Shown here: positions 16,031 through 23,781 of the stretch, in pieces | How the letters are laid out: each line of letters opens with the position of its first letter | How positions within the stretch are numbered: the stretch's first letter is position 1 | From: Chloroflexota bacterium | GTDB lineage: Bacteria; Chloroflexota; Anaerolineae; Anaerolineales; Villigracilaceae | DNA length: 47,072 bases | Reading direction: 5' to 3' | NCBI GenBank assembly: GCA_026390015.1 | Contig: JAPLGS010000100.1 | Location: 1-47,072 of the forward strand | Notes under the pieces: model-generated | Told to the model about the DNA's origin: nothing | Database searches by the model: none | What the model saw: only the letters and a program-made list of their open reading frames with translations | Made by a program: the position numbers and the translations under genes

Positions 16031-16893
16031 TCCGTTCCACACTTGCCCATCTTCATGTAGCCGCACTTAGCCACGCCGGAATGTCCGGCAAGAACAATGA
16101 AGACCGTTATGCGGTTTCATCGTTCCAGCTGAGCAGGGAAGATGCACGTCCATCGCTTTTCGCGATCGTTGCGGATGGGATCGGCGGTCACCGCGCTGGT
16201 GAAGTTGCGGCGGAACTGGGTGTCAATTACATTACCATGGGGGTTGGGGAAAGCAACGCAAAGAAACCTGTCAAGATACTTGAGAACGCGATCCAGGATG
16301 CTAGCCAGGCCATTGCTTCGCATTCGGCTGGCAAGGATGAGGAAGAAGGCATGGGTTCGACCTGCGCCTGTGTCTGGATCATTGAGAATAGATTGTATAC
16401 GGCCTATGTTGGAGATTCTCGCATTTATCTTTTACGCGACAGACAGATCCAACGCCTTACAATTGATCATACCTGGGTACAGGAAGCCTATGAAAAAGGC
16501 ATCATCACTACCGAGCAAATGCGCGACCATCCAAATGTACATGTCATCCGCAGATATTTGGGTGGTATCAGATTGCCTGATGTGGATTTTCGTTTGCGAA
16601 TTGACGATGAAGAAAGCGATGAAGAATCCATAAATAATCAGGGATTTCATCTTGAACCCGGTGATACCATCTTAATGTGCACCGACGGATTGACAGATCT
16701 CGTTTGGGATGATGAGCTCTTAAAGATCATCCGCTCAAAAAAAGATATTAAGATGGCGGCAGAGTCGTTGATCAACCTGGCCAACGATCGCGGCGGACAC
16801 GATAACATAACGGCAGTGATCATGTCGATGCCGAGGCTGGAGGATATCGCAAATAAGAAACCGGGTTTTCTGGGCTGGCTATTGGGAGAATAG
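16027..16893 (+). CDS. PP2C-family serine/threonine protein phosphatase
   Basis: Metal-dependent phosphoprotein phosphatase, 288 aa, soluble. Metal-binding and family motifs are intact: NNEDRYAV (Asp26), VADGIGGHRAG (Asp50), GMGSTC (108-113), VGDSRIYLL (128-136), DHTWV, MCTDGLTD (Asp220) and GGHDNIT (Asp259). Its start overlaps the FHA gene stop (ATGA), so the two are co-translated. The pair implies a Ser/Thr kinase elsewhere in the genome. A C-terminal hydrophobic tail (PGFLGWLLGE) may touch the membrane. Confidence 0.93.
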   Translation: MIRSTLAHLHVAALSHAGMSGKNNEDRYAVSSFQLSREDARPSLFAIVADGIGGHRAGEVAAELGVNYITMGVGESNAKKPVKILENAIQDASQAIASHSAGKDEEEGMGSTCACVWIIENRLYTAYVGDSRIYLLRDRQIQRLTIDHTWVQEAYEKGIITTEQMRDHPNVHVIRRYLGGIRLPDVDFRLRIDDEESDEESINNQGFHLEPGDTILMCTDGLTDLVWDDELLKIIRSKKDIKMAAESLINLANDRGGHDNITAVIMSMPRLEDIANKKPGFLGWLLGE

Positions 16894-16894
16894 A

Positions 16895-16926
16895 AGAGAC
16901 TCAGCTTTTATGCTGAGTCTCTTTTT
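16895..16926 (+). terminator. Intrinsic terminator of the FHA/PP2C operon
   Basis: AGAGACTCAGC (16895-16905) pairs perfectly with GCTGAGTCTCT (16912-16922) around TTTTAT, followed by TTTTA. The stem begins 2 nt after the PP2C stop codon. The facing plsY gene ends about 75 bp further on. Confidence 0.92.
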
Positions 16927-16997
16927 ATTTAAACTTTTTATTCCAAACACGAAAGCGTAAAGCCTCGAAGTCTTTTTGCTGCCTGCGTGTTTTCAGT

Positions 16998-17618
16998 TTA
17001 TTGCTTACGCTCACTTTTGCCTGCTTTCTCACGATCCAGCCACAGTTCGCGATATTGACGATTCCAATCGATCAAGAAACGGACTGCGATAATCAGCCCC
17101 GCGCCGAGCGCAACCCAAAAGGCTGTATCGCGAATGTTGAAGATCCATAATGTGGGGGCGATGAGAATTCCCGCGAAAACACTCGCGCGGGCTGAATGTC
17201 GAATTGTGAGAACAAGCAGGATGAGCAGTCCGAGGCAAATTAGAAACGCCAACAGGTTTACAGCGAGCAAACTTCCTCCCGCGGTTGCCAATCCCATGCC
17301 GCCGCGGAAGTTTGCGAACAGCGGCCAGCAATGACCGATCACCGCGCAGGCGGCTGTGAGCGGAATAATATATGGCGGGATATTATTCGCATGAAAGGCA
17401 AGGTACGTTGGAATAAATCCCTTCGCCACATCCAACACGAAGACAAGTGCACCCCAGCCAAACCCCGCCTGACGAATGGTGTTGGTCGTTGTCGCATGGC
17501 CTGAACCTGAGTCACGCACATCCACGCCTTTAACGAAGCGCGTGACCCAGATCGAAAAGGGGAGTGAACCAAGCAGATACCCGATCAGAGGAAAGAGAAA
17601 AGAATAAAGAGTTGACAT
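16998..17618 (-). CDS. plsY: PlsY-like acyl-phosphate:glycerol-3-phosphate acyltransferase, variant motifs
   Basis: Membrane enzyme of the PlsY family, which acylates glycerol 3-phosphate to start phospholipid synthesis; 206 aa, normal length. Seen: GSLPFS (17-22), DVAKG (63-67), and several membrane helices. Two motifs differ from the consensus: GSGNxGATN is GSGHATTTN (38-46), and the FKGGKG of motif 3 is FRGGMG (104-109), losing the second lysine. The fold is clearly PlsY, but substrate use may differ. It follows the SDR gene by 18 bp with a GGTGA ribosome site. Confidence 0.85.
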   Translation of the reverse strand: MSTLYSFLFPLIGYLLGSLPFSIWVTRFVKGVDVRDSGSGHATTTNTIRQAGFGWGALVFVLDVAKGFIPTYLAFHANNIPPYIIPLTAACAVIGHCWPLFANFRGGMGLATAGGSLLAVNLLAFLICLGLLILLVLTIRHSARASVFAGILIAPTLWIFNIRDTAFWVALGAGLIIAVRFLIDWNRQYRELWLDREKAGKSERKQ

Positions 17619-17636
17619 TTGTTCACCGTGTGATAT

Positions 17637-19094
17637 TTATCGGCCTAATATGCGCGCGCGGGAGGCGAGCCTGCGCGTGAGACCGTCGAAGATGAATTTA
17701 TGAAAAGGCCACATCGCGTACCAATATAAAAATCCACTGAGGCCGTGTGGTGCAAAATAAGCGCTGACCGTGAACAGGGTCTTATCATCCTGCGGCTGGG
17801 ATTCGAATTCGAGCCAGGCTTTGCCCGGCACTTTCATCTCAGCCAACAGGCGCAGGCGGGTATTTTTCTCGACAGTTTCCACGCGCCAGAAATCAAGCGC
17901 TTCGCCCACATGCAGTTCATCAGGGTGACGCCGCCCGCGTCGCAGCCCCACGCCGCCGATGACCTTATCCATCCAGCCGCGCAATGCCCATGACCAATTC
18001 ATGTAAAGCCAGCCGCGCTCACCGCCAATTCCCATGTATGCGCGAAAAACTGATTCAGCTTTTATATCCAGCAGAACTTGTCTGCGCTCGATGAACATGC
18101 CTTCTTCAACAGTGAATTGATACGGCTTGAAATCGCCCAGCGTGGTGACGAGCGCGTCTGACCAACTGGTTTCGACGTTGTCTCTTTGGATTCGTCCCAG
18201 TGCATAATGCACCGCGGATTGGAAATCGGCGGGCTTGATCTGCGGGAACAGTTTCCTAGCTGTATCATCGCGGACAATGAGTCGCGCGCGCAGTCCCTCT
18301 ATCAGCGGAGCCACGATGCGCCAGTGGATGGGAGTGACCATGTGCACCCAATACGCGGAAAGTCGCGGTGCATGGAACGGCGTTGGAATCAGCCAGCGTT
18401 TTAAGCCGCGTTCTTTGGCGTAACTTAAAAGCATATCGGCGTACGTGAGATGAGTCGGCCCGCCGATCTCGATCACGCGGCCGGTGCAATCAGGAGTCTT
18501 GAGCGCATCTACGAGATAGGAAAGTACATCGCGGATGGCGATCGGCTGCGCCTGTGAGAAGAACCACGCGGGACAGATAAGCAGCGGCTCACGCTCCACC
18601 AGATAGCGGATCATTTCAAAAAGGGCGCTGCCCGAGCCGACGATCATACCTGCGCGAAATTCGGTGACAGGTACTTTTCCATAGCGCAATAAATAACCTG
18701 TTTCGTGACGCGCGCGTAAATACGGCGAGAGATTCGCGGCTGGGTCAACAAGTTCGCCGAAATAGATTATGTTTTCAATGCCCGCTTGCTCTGCGGCGTG
18801 AGAGAAATTACGCGCCACCTGCAGATCGCGCTCGGCGTTTAGTTTTCCGCCTTGCATTCCGTGCATGAGATAATACGCCACGGATACATTTTGCATGATC
18901 TCGCTGAGGCCATCTGATGAAATAGCGTCCCCTTTTACTACTTCCACTTTATTGAGCCAGACGCGTCCCTGCAAACGGGATGGATCGCGCACGAGGCAGC
19001 GCACACGATATCCGGCATCCAGAAGTTTCGGCACCAGCCGTCCGCCAACATAACCTGTTGCGCCAGTGACGAGGATCAGTTTTGAGTCTGTCAT
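17637..19094 (-). CDS. SDR-type NAD(P)-binding protein with DUF2867 domain
   Basis: 485 aa from the chosen start. Seen: N-terminal Rossmann domain with VTGATGYVGGRL, the atypical-SDR dinucleotide motif, YYLMHGM and YFGELVD segments as in NDUFA9/YwnB-like epimerase relatives, and a C-terminal DUF2867/SRPBCC-like domain from about residue 325. Reaction unknown. An upstream in-frame ATG (19124) would add 10 residues, but a perfect TATAAT at 19104-19109 lies between the two, so MTDSK is the likely start and the mRNA is probably leaderless. Ends 18 bp before plsY, suggesting a lipid- or envelope-related operon. Confidence 0.85.
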   Translation of the reverse strand: MTDSKLILVTGATGYVGGRLVPKLLDAGYRVRCLVRDPSRLQGRVWLNKVEVVKGDAISSDGLSEIMQNVSVAYYLMHGMQGGKLNAERDLQVARNFSHAAEQAGIENIIYFGELVDPAANLSPYLRARHETGYLLRYGKVPVTEFRAGMIVGSGSALFEMIRYLVEREPLLICPAWFFSQAQPIAIRDVLSYLVDALKTPDCTGRVIEIGGPTHLTYADMLLSYAKERGLKRWLIPTPFHAPRLSAYWVHMVTPIHWRIVAPLIEGLRARLIVRDDTARKLFPQIKPADFQSAVHYALGRIQRDNVETSWSDALVTTLGDFKPYQFTVEEGMFIERRQVLLDIKAESVFRAYMGIGGERGWLYMNWSWALRGWMDKVIGGVGLRRGRRHPDELHVGEALDFWRVETVEKNTRLRLLAEMKVPGKAWLEFESQPQDDKTLFTVSAYFAPHGLSGFLYWYAMWPFHKFIFDGLTRRLASRARILGR

Positions 19095-19103
19095 GATGGG
19101 ATG

Positions 19104-19109
19104 ATTATA
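19104..19109 (-). promoter_or_regulatory. -10 box of the SDR gene (leaderless type)
   Basis: TATAAT on the minus strand, 9 nt before the ATG at 19094. The predicted start of transcription falls at or within about 3 nt of the ATG. No Shine-Dalgarno sequence and no strong -35 box are seen. Confidence 0.6.
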
Positions 19110-19210
19110 ACTTGAGGCATGCAAGGATTCAGAATAAAAAACCTGAGTAATGCGGATTAAACAACTATACTGAACGCGGTCACAACCTGAGGTTTTGCCT
19201 TACCAAACTT

Positions 19211-19297
19211 TTGCCACAGAGACCACAGAGAGCTTTGAGGAAAACCTCTTAAAATCTCATTTTTCTCTGTGCGCTTATTACCTTGTGGGCTGTGGCT
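19211..19297. repeat. CCACAGAGA-type imperfect palindromic element
   Basis: GCCACAGAGACCACAGAGAG at the left is mirrored by TTTCTCTGTG and CTGTGGC at the right (19263-19296), with a small GAGG-AAAA-CCTC hairpin in the middle (19237-19248). Comparable CACAGAGA...TCTCTGTG elements are common in environmental genomes. It lies in the 700-bp gap between the SDR gene and the toxin-antitoxin pair. Confidence 0.6.
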
Positions 19298-19371
19298 AAC
19301 AAAAAGCGTAGTTTATGCCCGTGCTTGGTATAGAAAATATTTTCTCCTATAAGGAGCCGAGTCTTCCTCTT

Positions 19372-19491
19372 ATATACTCCAAACGGGTGAAATCTTAATT
19401 TTTGGAAAAGCCAAAAGATGCGCTATTTGCGAGTATTTTCGGGCGTTTTCAGTGTTTTGAAAAGTTAAAAACCTGCCCGTTTGGAGTATAT
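19372..19491. mobile_element. 120-bp segment bounded by 16-bp inverted repeats (MITE-like or IS end)
   Basis: ATATACTCCAAACGGG (19372-19387) and its exact reverse complement (19476-19491) enclose 88 bp of AT-rich sequence. The right arm overlaps the tail of the transposase remnant. It could be a miniature element or the piled-up termini of a deleted insertion sequence. No clear target duplication is visible. Confidence 0.55.
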
Positions 19492-19738
19492 CTGACAAGG
19501 GATTGCCCGGTAGTTCTAGGCAGGCAAGAAATCATCAGCTGCCTTGCGGCCAAGTTGGTAAACGGTATCGATAATTTTGACGATCACTTTCAGCCCTTTA
19601 CTTGTCTTCGCCTTTTTGATCAGTTCTTGGATCAAATCGAAACTGGTGAAAAGCACTCCTTGACAGGCTCGGTGACATGCGGAAATAAGCGATGCTCAAT
19701 CAGGTTGTACTTGGAACAGTAGCTAAAAATGTTTCTGT
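19467..19738 (-). pseudogene. Remnant of an ISAzo13-like transposase (C-terminal part)
   Basis: Read on the minus strand, the segment encodes YCSKYNLIEHRLFPHVT, then after a frame shift FTSFDLIQELIKKAKTSKG and VYQLGRKAADDFLP, then A-stop-NYRAIP. This matches the C-terminal end of ISAzo13-family transposases. At least one frameshift (near 19640) and a TAG where the family has Trp before N-Y-R show it is dead. The N-terminal catalytic part is missing. A plus-strand frame over the same bases (19402-19722) is only its shadow. Confidence 0.75.
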
Positions 19739-19744
19739 TTCACC

Positions 19745-19784
19745 TTGACATTTTCCCTTCTTCATTGTACAGTATTCCTGTACA
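19745..19784 (+). promoter_or_regulatory. Promoter and overlapping operator of the toxin-antitoxin operon
   Basis: A perfect -35 TTGACA (19745-19750), a 17-bp spacer and -10 TACAGT (19768-19773) drive the operon. The -10 lies inside a perfect inverted repeat, TGTACAG-TATTC-CTGTACA (19766-19784), the expected binding site for the Phd-type antitoxin. Repressor binding would block the polymerase, giving the usual autoregulation. Confidence 0.85.
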
Positions 19785-19798
19785 TATTGGAGAAACCT

Positions 19799-20077
19799 AT
19801 GACCATTGAATTTACCTATACAAGTGCCCGTGAAAACCTTGCCAGCCTGCTTGACCGTGTAACAAAAGACCGCGAAGTGGTCATTATTCAGCGGCGCGGC
19901 AGTGATGATGTCGCCATGATATCTGCTGATGAACTTGCTAGCCTAACAGTAACTGCATACCTCATGCGGTCACCGCAAAATGCCGAACGTATTTTGTCTG
20001 CTTTGGCGAGGGCTTTGAAAAATCAAGGCAAACCACAGGCTATGGATAACTTGCGCCATGAGGTAGGCCTTGAGTAA
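19799..20077 (+). CDS. Phd/YefM-family antitoxin
   Basis: 92 aa. N-terminal EFTYTSARENLASLLDRV and VVIIQRRGSDDVAMIS are the classic Phd/YefM DNA-binding fold; the C-terminal helices (from about 50) wrap and neutralise the toxin. Start chosen at 19799 because it has ribosome site GGAG at the right distance and follows the operator; the longer frame to 19745 would begin within the promoter. Overlaps the toxin start by 8 bp. Expected to bind the palindrome at 19766-19784. Confidence 0.93.
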   Translation: MTIEFTYTSARENLASLLDRVTKDREVVIIQRRGSDDVAMISADELASLTVTAYLMRSPQNAERILSALARALKNQGKPQAMDNLRHEVGLE

Positions 20078-20348
20078 AAAGAAACGCGAGGCAGTCTTTC
20101 AAGTAGAATTTATTGAAGATCTGCGTTTTTGGGTTAAGACGGATCGCAAACTTGCTCTGCGTACTTTTGAGCTGATTGAGTCAATTTTACGCGATCCATT
20201 TGAAGGTATCGGAAAACCTGAGCCTTTGAAATATCTTGCGTCTGGTGTCTGGTCTCGAAGATTGACAGATGAACATCGCATTGTTTATCTTGTGCGCGAT
20301 GGCCGTGTAGATTTTCTGCAAGCGCGCTACCATTACCTGGCTACTTGA
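20070..20348 (+). CDS. yoeB: YoeB/Txe-family mRNA interferase toxin
   Basis: Ribosome-dependent endoribonuclease of the RelE superfamily, 92 aa. Seen: DPFEGIGKPEPLKY (42-55), GVWSRRLTDEHRIVY (59-73) and terminal ARYHY (85-89). By comparison with E. coli YoeB the catalytic residues correspond to Glu51, Arg70, His88 and Tyr89; all are present, so the toxin should be active. The start is TTG, preceded by GAGGTAGG within the antitoxin gene, which favours lower toxin than antitoxin output. The pair lies beside transposon debris, suggesting acquisition by transfer. Confidence 0.94.
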   Translation: MSKKKREAVFQVEFIEDLRFWVKTDRKLALRTFELIESILRDPFEGIGKPEPLKYLASGVWSRRLTDEHRIVYLVRDGRVDFLQARYHYLAT

Positions 20349-20561
20349 TTCATCCGCATATATATGAAAAAAATTCTCTTCGTGACACGAGCGGACAATT
20401 GTCTCGACTTTTAACAAGTCCGCGGTACAGCCATAATCGGCAGTTGGTAATTGAATGGGAGGAAAAAATGTAGTAGGATGCTCACTTGCCAAACTTCCCT
20501 TCCAAAATTCTGACGCCCACCCGTGACTCTGGAACCAGCCTCTTAATCTAAAAATCTAATG

Positions 20562-20567
20562 TACAAT
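20562..20567 (+). promoter_or_regulatory. -10 box of comEC (leaderless type)
   Basis: TACAAT ends 7 nt before the comEC ATG at 20575, with no Shine-Dalgarno sequence between. Transcription would start at or next to the ATG. Confidence 0.5.
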
Positions 20568-20574
20568 TCCAGCC

Positions 20575-22947
20575 ATGCCATCATTGTGGATTGCACTTTC
20601 TTTTATTACAGGCATTGTCATTGCCAGCCTATTTTCTCTTTCCACGTATATCTGGATCGGTATCGCGCTTGCGCTTTTACTGGCCCTGATTCTTTTCCGC
20701 CTTCCACGATTTTCAAATAACCCAATTTCCAGTTTTCTCCTCCGACTTCCGCCTTTCGTCAACTTTCTTATAATTTCATTCTTCCTCGGTGCAGCGTGGT
20801 TTCAATTCCGCCAGCCGGTCATTGACGAATTTCACGTAGCCTTTTATAACGACCGCGATTATGAAATGCTGGTCACCGGCGCACTGGCAGAGCCTCCAGA
20901 TTACCGCGACACCTATACAAATTTGCGGCTCAACGTGGAAGCCGTGGATTCCGGCAGCGGCGACCTGCCCGCCTCCGGCGTTTTGCTTGTGCGTGTTTCG
21001 CAGAATCAATCGTATGAGTACGGCCAGCACGTGCGCGTGCGTGGAAAATTAAAAACGCCGCCCGAAGATGAAGAATTTTCATACCGCGATTATCTCGCGC
21101 GTGACGGCGTTTACTCGTATATGTCTATTGCAGAGGTGACAACTCTGCCGGGCAATGATGGCAGCGCCATCAGAACCGCGGTTTATAAACTAAAAGATAA
21201 AATGCTCCAGAATACCTATCGCCTGTTCAATGATCCCGAAGCATCTTTGCTCGCGGGCATTTTACTGGGCGTGGATACTGGCCTTACGCGTGAATTACAA
21301 AATGCGTTCAAGAACACCGGTACGGCGCATATCATCGCGATCTCAGGATTTAATATCGCCATCATCGCCGGGATTTTCTTCTCCATGTTCAAAAATATAT
21401 TTGGTGAAAGGCTCGGCGCGCTCTTTGCCATTCTCGGCATTGCGTTTTATACTTTCCTTGTTGGCGCGGAAGCCGCTGTGGTGCGCGCCGCGTTGATGGG
21501 AAGCATTTCATTATTGGCGCGGCAACTCGGCAGGCGTAACGATGGCCTGAACGCGATTGCGGTAGTTGCGTTTATTATGGCTGTCATCAACCCGATGGTA
21601 CTATGGGATGTTGGCTTTCAACTTTCATTCTTCGCCACACTCGGCCTTATCCTTTACGCTGAGCCATTTTCAAAATTCACCGGTAATCTGATCTCCAAAA
21701 TTTCAAAAAGAGACAACAGCACTTTCACCAAAATCCTCAACGATAACGTTATCCTGACATTCGCCGCGCAGCTTACCACCATTCCGATCATGGCCTATCA
21801 TTTCAAACGCATCTCCCTCATTTCGTTCGTCGCCAATCCGTTCATTCTTTTTGTGCAGCCTGCAGTGATGATCCTCGGTGGATTGGCAGTTTCCGTCAGC
21901 CTGATCCTTCAGCCGATCGGTCAACTCATCGCGTGGGTCGCGTGGCCATTCACCGCGTACACAATCCGCATGGTGGAATTATTTGATCGTGTGCCGCATG
22001 GCTCGATCTATCTTGGGAATTCTTCCATCTGGATCGTTTCCTCATTCTACATCGCGCTTCTGGCTGTGACCTTCAACTGGGATCGCATTAAAGAATGGTT
22101 CAACTCTTTGGCAGGTTCGCTTCGAACCGTCGCGTTGACAGTGACTCTCACGATCATGTTCGCATGTACCGTCGTTATCTGGCGTTCCACCGCGACCACG
22201 GGTGACGGCCAACTTCATATCACCTTCCTTGAAGTTGGTTCAGCCGACGCGGTACTCATCCAAACGCCTGAAGGCAGGAACGTGCTCATTAATGGCGGAC
22301 CGAGCACTTCCGAACTTTCCGATGAACTCGGCAGAAGGCTTCCATTTTTTAGCCGCAAACTCGATTGGCTCGTGATCGCGTCTACGCAGGAGAATCAACT
22401 GGCCGCGCTGCCGCGTGTGATGGAAAGATATCCACCCGAAAATATTTTGTGGAGTGGAAATATGCAAGCGTCATTCTCAGCTCAAGCATTGGATAAATTC
22501 TTCGCTGAAAGAGGAATCCCTGTCAGCCGCGCTGAAGCAGGACAAAAGCTCGAGCTGGGTGGCGGCGCATTGATCGAGATTCAGGCCACAGGTCCGAAAG
22601 GAAGTGTGCTCTTAATCCGATATAAAAATTTCAGCGCACTCCTTCCGATCGGACTCAGCGCGGGTATGCTTGAGTCGCTTGAATTTGGAAACGTGATCGG
22701 CAAGGTGGATGTTTTGCTGCTGGCCGATTCTGGTTACGCTCCATCGAATCCGCCGGATGTGGTTCAAAATGTAAATCCGAAATTAGTGGTGCTGGATGTT
22801 GCCGCTGGGGATGAAGCCGGGCTGCCTGCGCAGGAAGTGTTGGACGCGCTTGATGGATATTCATTGTTGCGGACGGATCGCAGCGGCTGGATCTCGGTCA
22901 TCACAGACGGCGATGCCATGCGTGTGGAAGCGGAACGCAACAAGTAG
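20575..22947 (+). CDS. comEC: ComEC/Rec2-family DNA-uptake channel protein
   Basis: Membrane channel that takes single-stranded DNA into the cell in natural transformation; 790 aa. Seen: two or three N-terminal helices, the DUF4131/OB-like region (about 75-185), the Competence domain with FKNTGTAHIIAISGFNIAII (about 245-265) and multiple helices to about 540, then a metallo-beta-lactamase-like domain (545-785) starting FLEVGSADAVLIQTPEG. In that domain the metal motif HxHxDH is absent: the segment reads IASTQENQLAALP (about 601-613). The channel part looks intact; nuclease activity is unlikely. No pilus genes are in the window. Confidence 0.9.
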   Translation: MPSLWIALSFITGIVIASLFSLSTYIWIGIALALLLALILFRLPRFSNNPISSFLLRLPPFVNFLIISFFLGAAWFQFRQPVIDEFHVAFYNDRDYEMLVTGALAEPPDYRDTYTNLRLNVEAVDSGSGDLPASGVLLVRVSQNQSYEYGQHVRVRGKLKTPPEDEEFSYRDYLARDGVYSYMSIAEVTTLPGNDGSAIRTAVYKLKDKMLQNTYRLFNDPEASLLAGILLGVDTGLTRELQNAFKNTGTAHIIAISGFNIAIIAGIFFSMFKNIFGERLGALFAILGIAFYTFLVGAEAAVVRAALMGSISLLARQLGRRNDGLNAIAVVAFIMAVINPMVLWDVGFQLSFFATLGLILYAEPFSKFTGNLISKISKRDNSTFTKILNDNVILTFAAQLTTIPIMAYHFKRISLISFVANPFILFVQPAVMILGGLAVSVSLILQPIGQLIAWVAWPFTAYTIRMVELFDRVPHGSIYLGNSSIWIVSSFYIALLAVTFNWDRIKEWFNSLAGSLRTVALTVTLTIMFACTVVIWRSTATTGDGQLHITFLEVGSADAVLIQTPEGRNVLINGGPSTSELSDELGRRLPFFSRKLDWLVIASTQENQLAALPRVMERYPPENILWSGNMQASFSAQALDKFFAERGIPVSRAEAGQKLELGGGALIEIQATGPKGSVLLIRYKNFSALLPIGLSAGMLESLEFGNVIGKVDVLLLADSGYAPSNPPDVVQNVNPKLVVLDVAAGDEAGLPAQEVLDALDGYSLLRTDRSGWISVITDGDAMRVEAERNK

Positions 22948-22993
22948 TTATATTCCTTTGTGTAAATTTTTATTGCCCAGCAAGGAGAATTGT

Positions 22994-23647
22994 GTGAGAT
23001 CAATCGGCTTACGTGTTATTAGTTTTTTTGGTGTACTTGTACTGGCCACGCTCGCCTGCGCCGTTCCAAGTGTGGATTCTTTGCTCAACCCCATGCCCAA
23101 GGATGATTTTTCAAATAGCAAGAGCGGCTGGGGAACCGGGACAGACGAATCCAGTTCAGTGGAGTATGCCGATGGCGGTTTGAAGATAATCGTTTATCAG
23201 CCGTTTTATGTGACCTGGTCCACGCCCAGCACAGATGTATATGAAAATGTTCATATTGAAGTCAGCGTAAAAAATGAAAGCGCAGACCCTCAGGCACTTT
23301 TTGGAATTGTCTGCGATGAGCAAGGCTCGACAGCCTCGTTCTATTATGTGGGTGTAACCCGCGAAGGATATTATGGGTTTGTCAAATCCGCCGATGGACA
23401 GGATGATGTGTATCTCAAAGAAGGAAATTCAGACGTGATCTCGGCGGCCGCACCAGACTCCATTCGCATTGGTCTGGATTGCGGCGGAGGTTCACTCACT
23501 TTATATGTGAACGGCCAGCAGATCGACAGCGTGAAAGATGCCAACTATACGAGCGGTGTTGTAGGTATTTTTGCCGGAAGCGATGACGAGAACACCGGCA
23601 CAACGGTTACATTCGATGATTTCGTTGTGACAAAATTGGGACAGTAA
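22994..23647 (+). CDS. Lipoprotein with LamG/concanavalin-like fold
   Basis: 217 aa from a GTG start, chosen because AAGGAG lies 6-7 nt upstream and a signal peptide begins there; the open frame extends upstream into comEC but without support. N-terminus has a hydrophobic segment and lipobox-like TLAC (Cys22). The body is beta-rich: DDFSNSKSGWGTG opens a domain of the kind found in DUF1080/LamG-like carbohydrate-associated proteins, and it ends TVTFDDFVVTKLG, the usual closing strand. Ligand unknown. It follows comEC by 46 bp. Confidence 0.8.
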   Translation: MRSIGLRVISFFGVLVLATLACAVPSVDSLLNPMPKDDFSNSKSGWGTGTDESSSVEYADGGLKIIVYQPFYVTWSTPSTDVYENVHIEVSVKNESADPQALFGIVCDEQGSTASFYYVGVTREGYYGFVKSADGQDDVYLKEGNSDVISAAAPDSIRIGLDCGGGSLTLYVNGQQIDSVKDANYTSGVVGIFAGSDDENTGTTVTFDDFVVTKLGQ

Positions 23648-23725
23648 TTTCTTTTTTACCGAATCGCAAAAGCCTGCAAAAAATGAAAGTCAACTTGGCG
23701 GGCCAACTAAAAATCCATGTATATA

Positions 23726-23764
23726 AAAACGCGCGTACACTATAAAAGCTGGCGCGTTTTTTTA
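23726..23764. terminator. Intrinsic terminator after the lipoprotein gene
   Basis: AAAACGCGC (23726-23734) pairs with GCGCGTTTT (23752-23760), loop 17 nt, followed by more T. Poly-A before and poly-T after make it usable in both directions. It lies between the lipoprotein gene and the peptidase gene. Confidence 0.75.
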
Positions 23765-23781
23765 TTTGAGTTCAACAACAT

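Noticed and set aside
19402-19722. 106-aa plus-strand open frame in the gap before the toxin-antitoxin pair
   Set aside because: It is antisense to a recognisable transposase remnant, has no ribosome site, and its sequence resembles nothing; treated as a shadow.
22796-22993. 66-codon upstream extension of the lipoprotein gene
   Set aside because: It lies inside comEC in another frame; the GTG at 22994 has both a ribosome site and the signal peptide.
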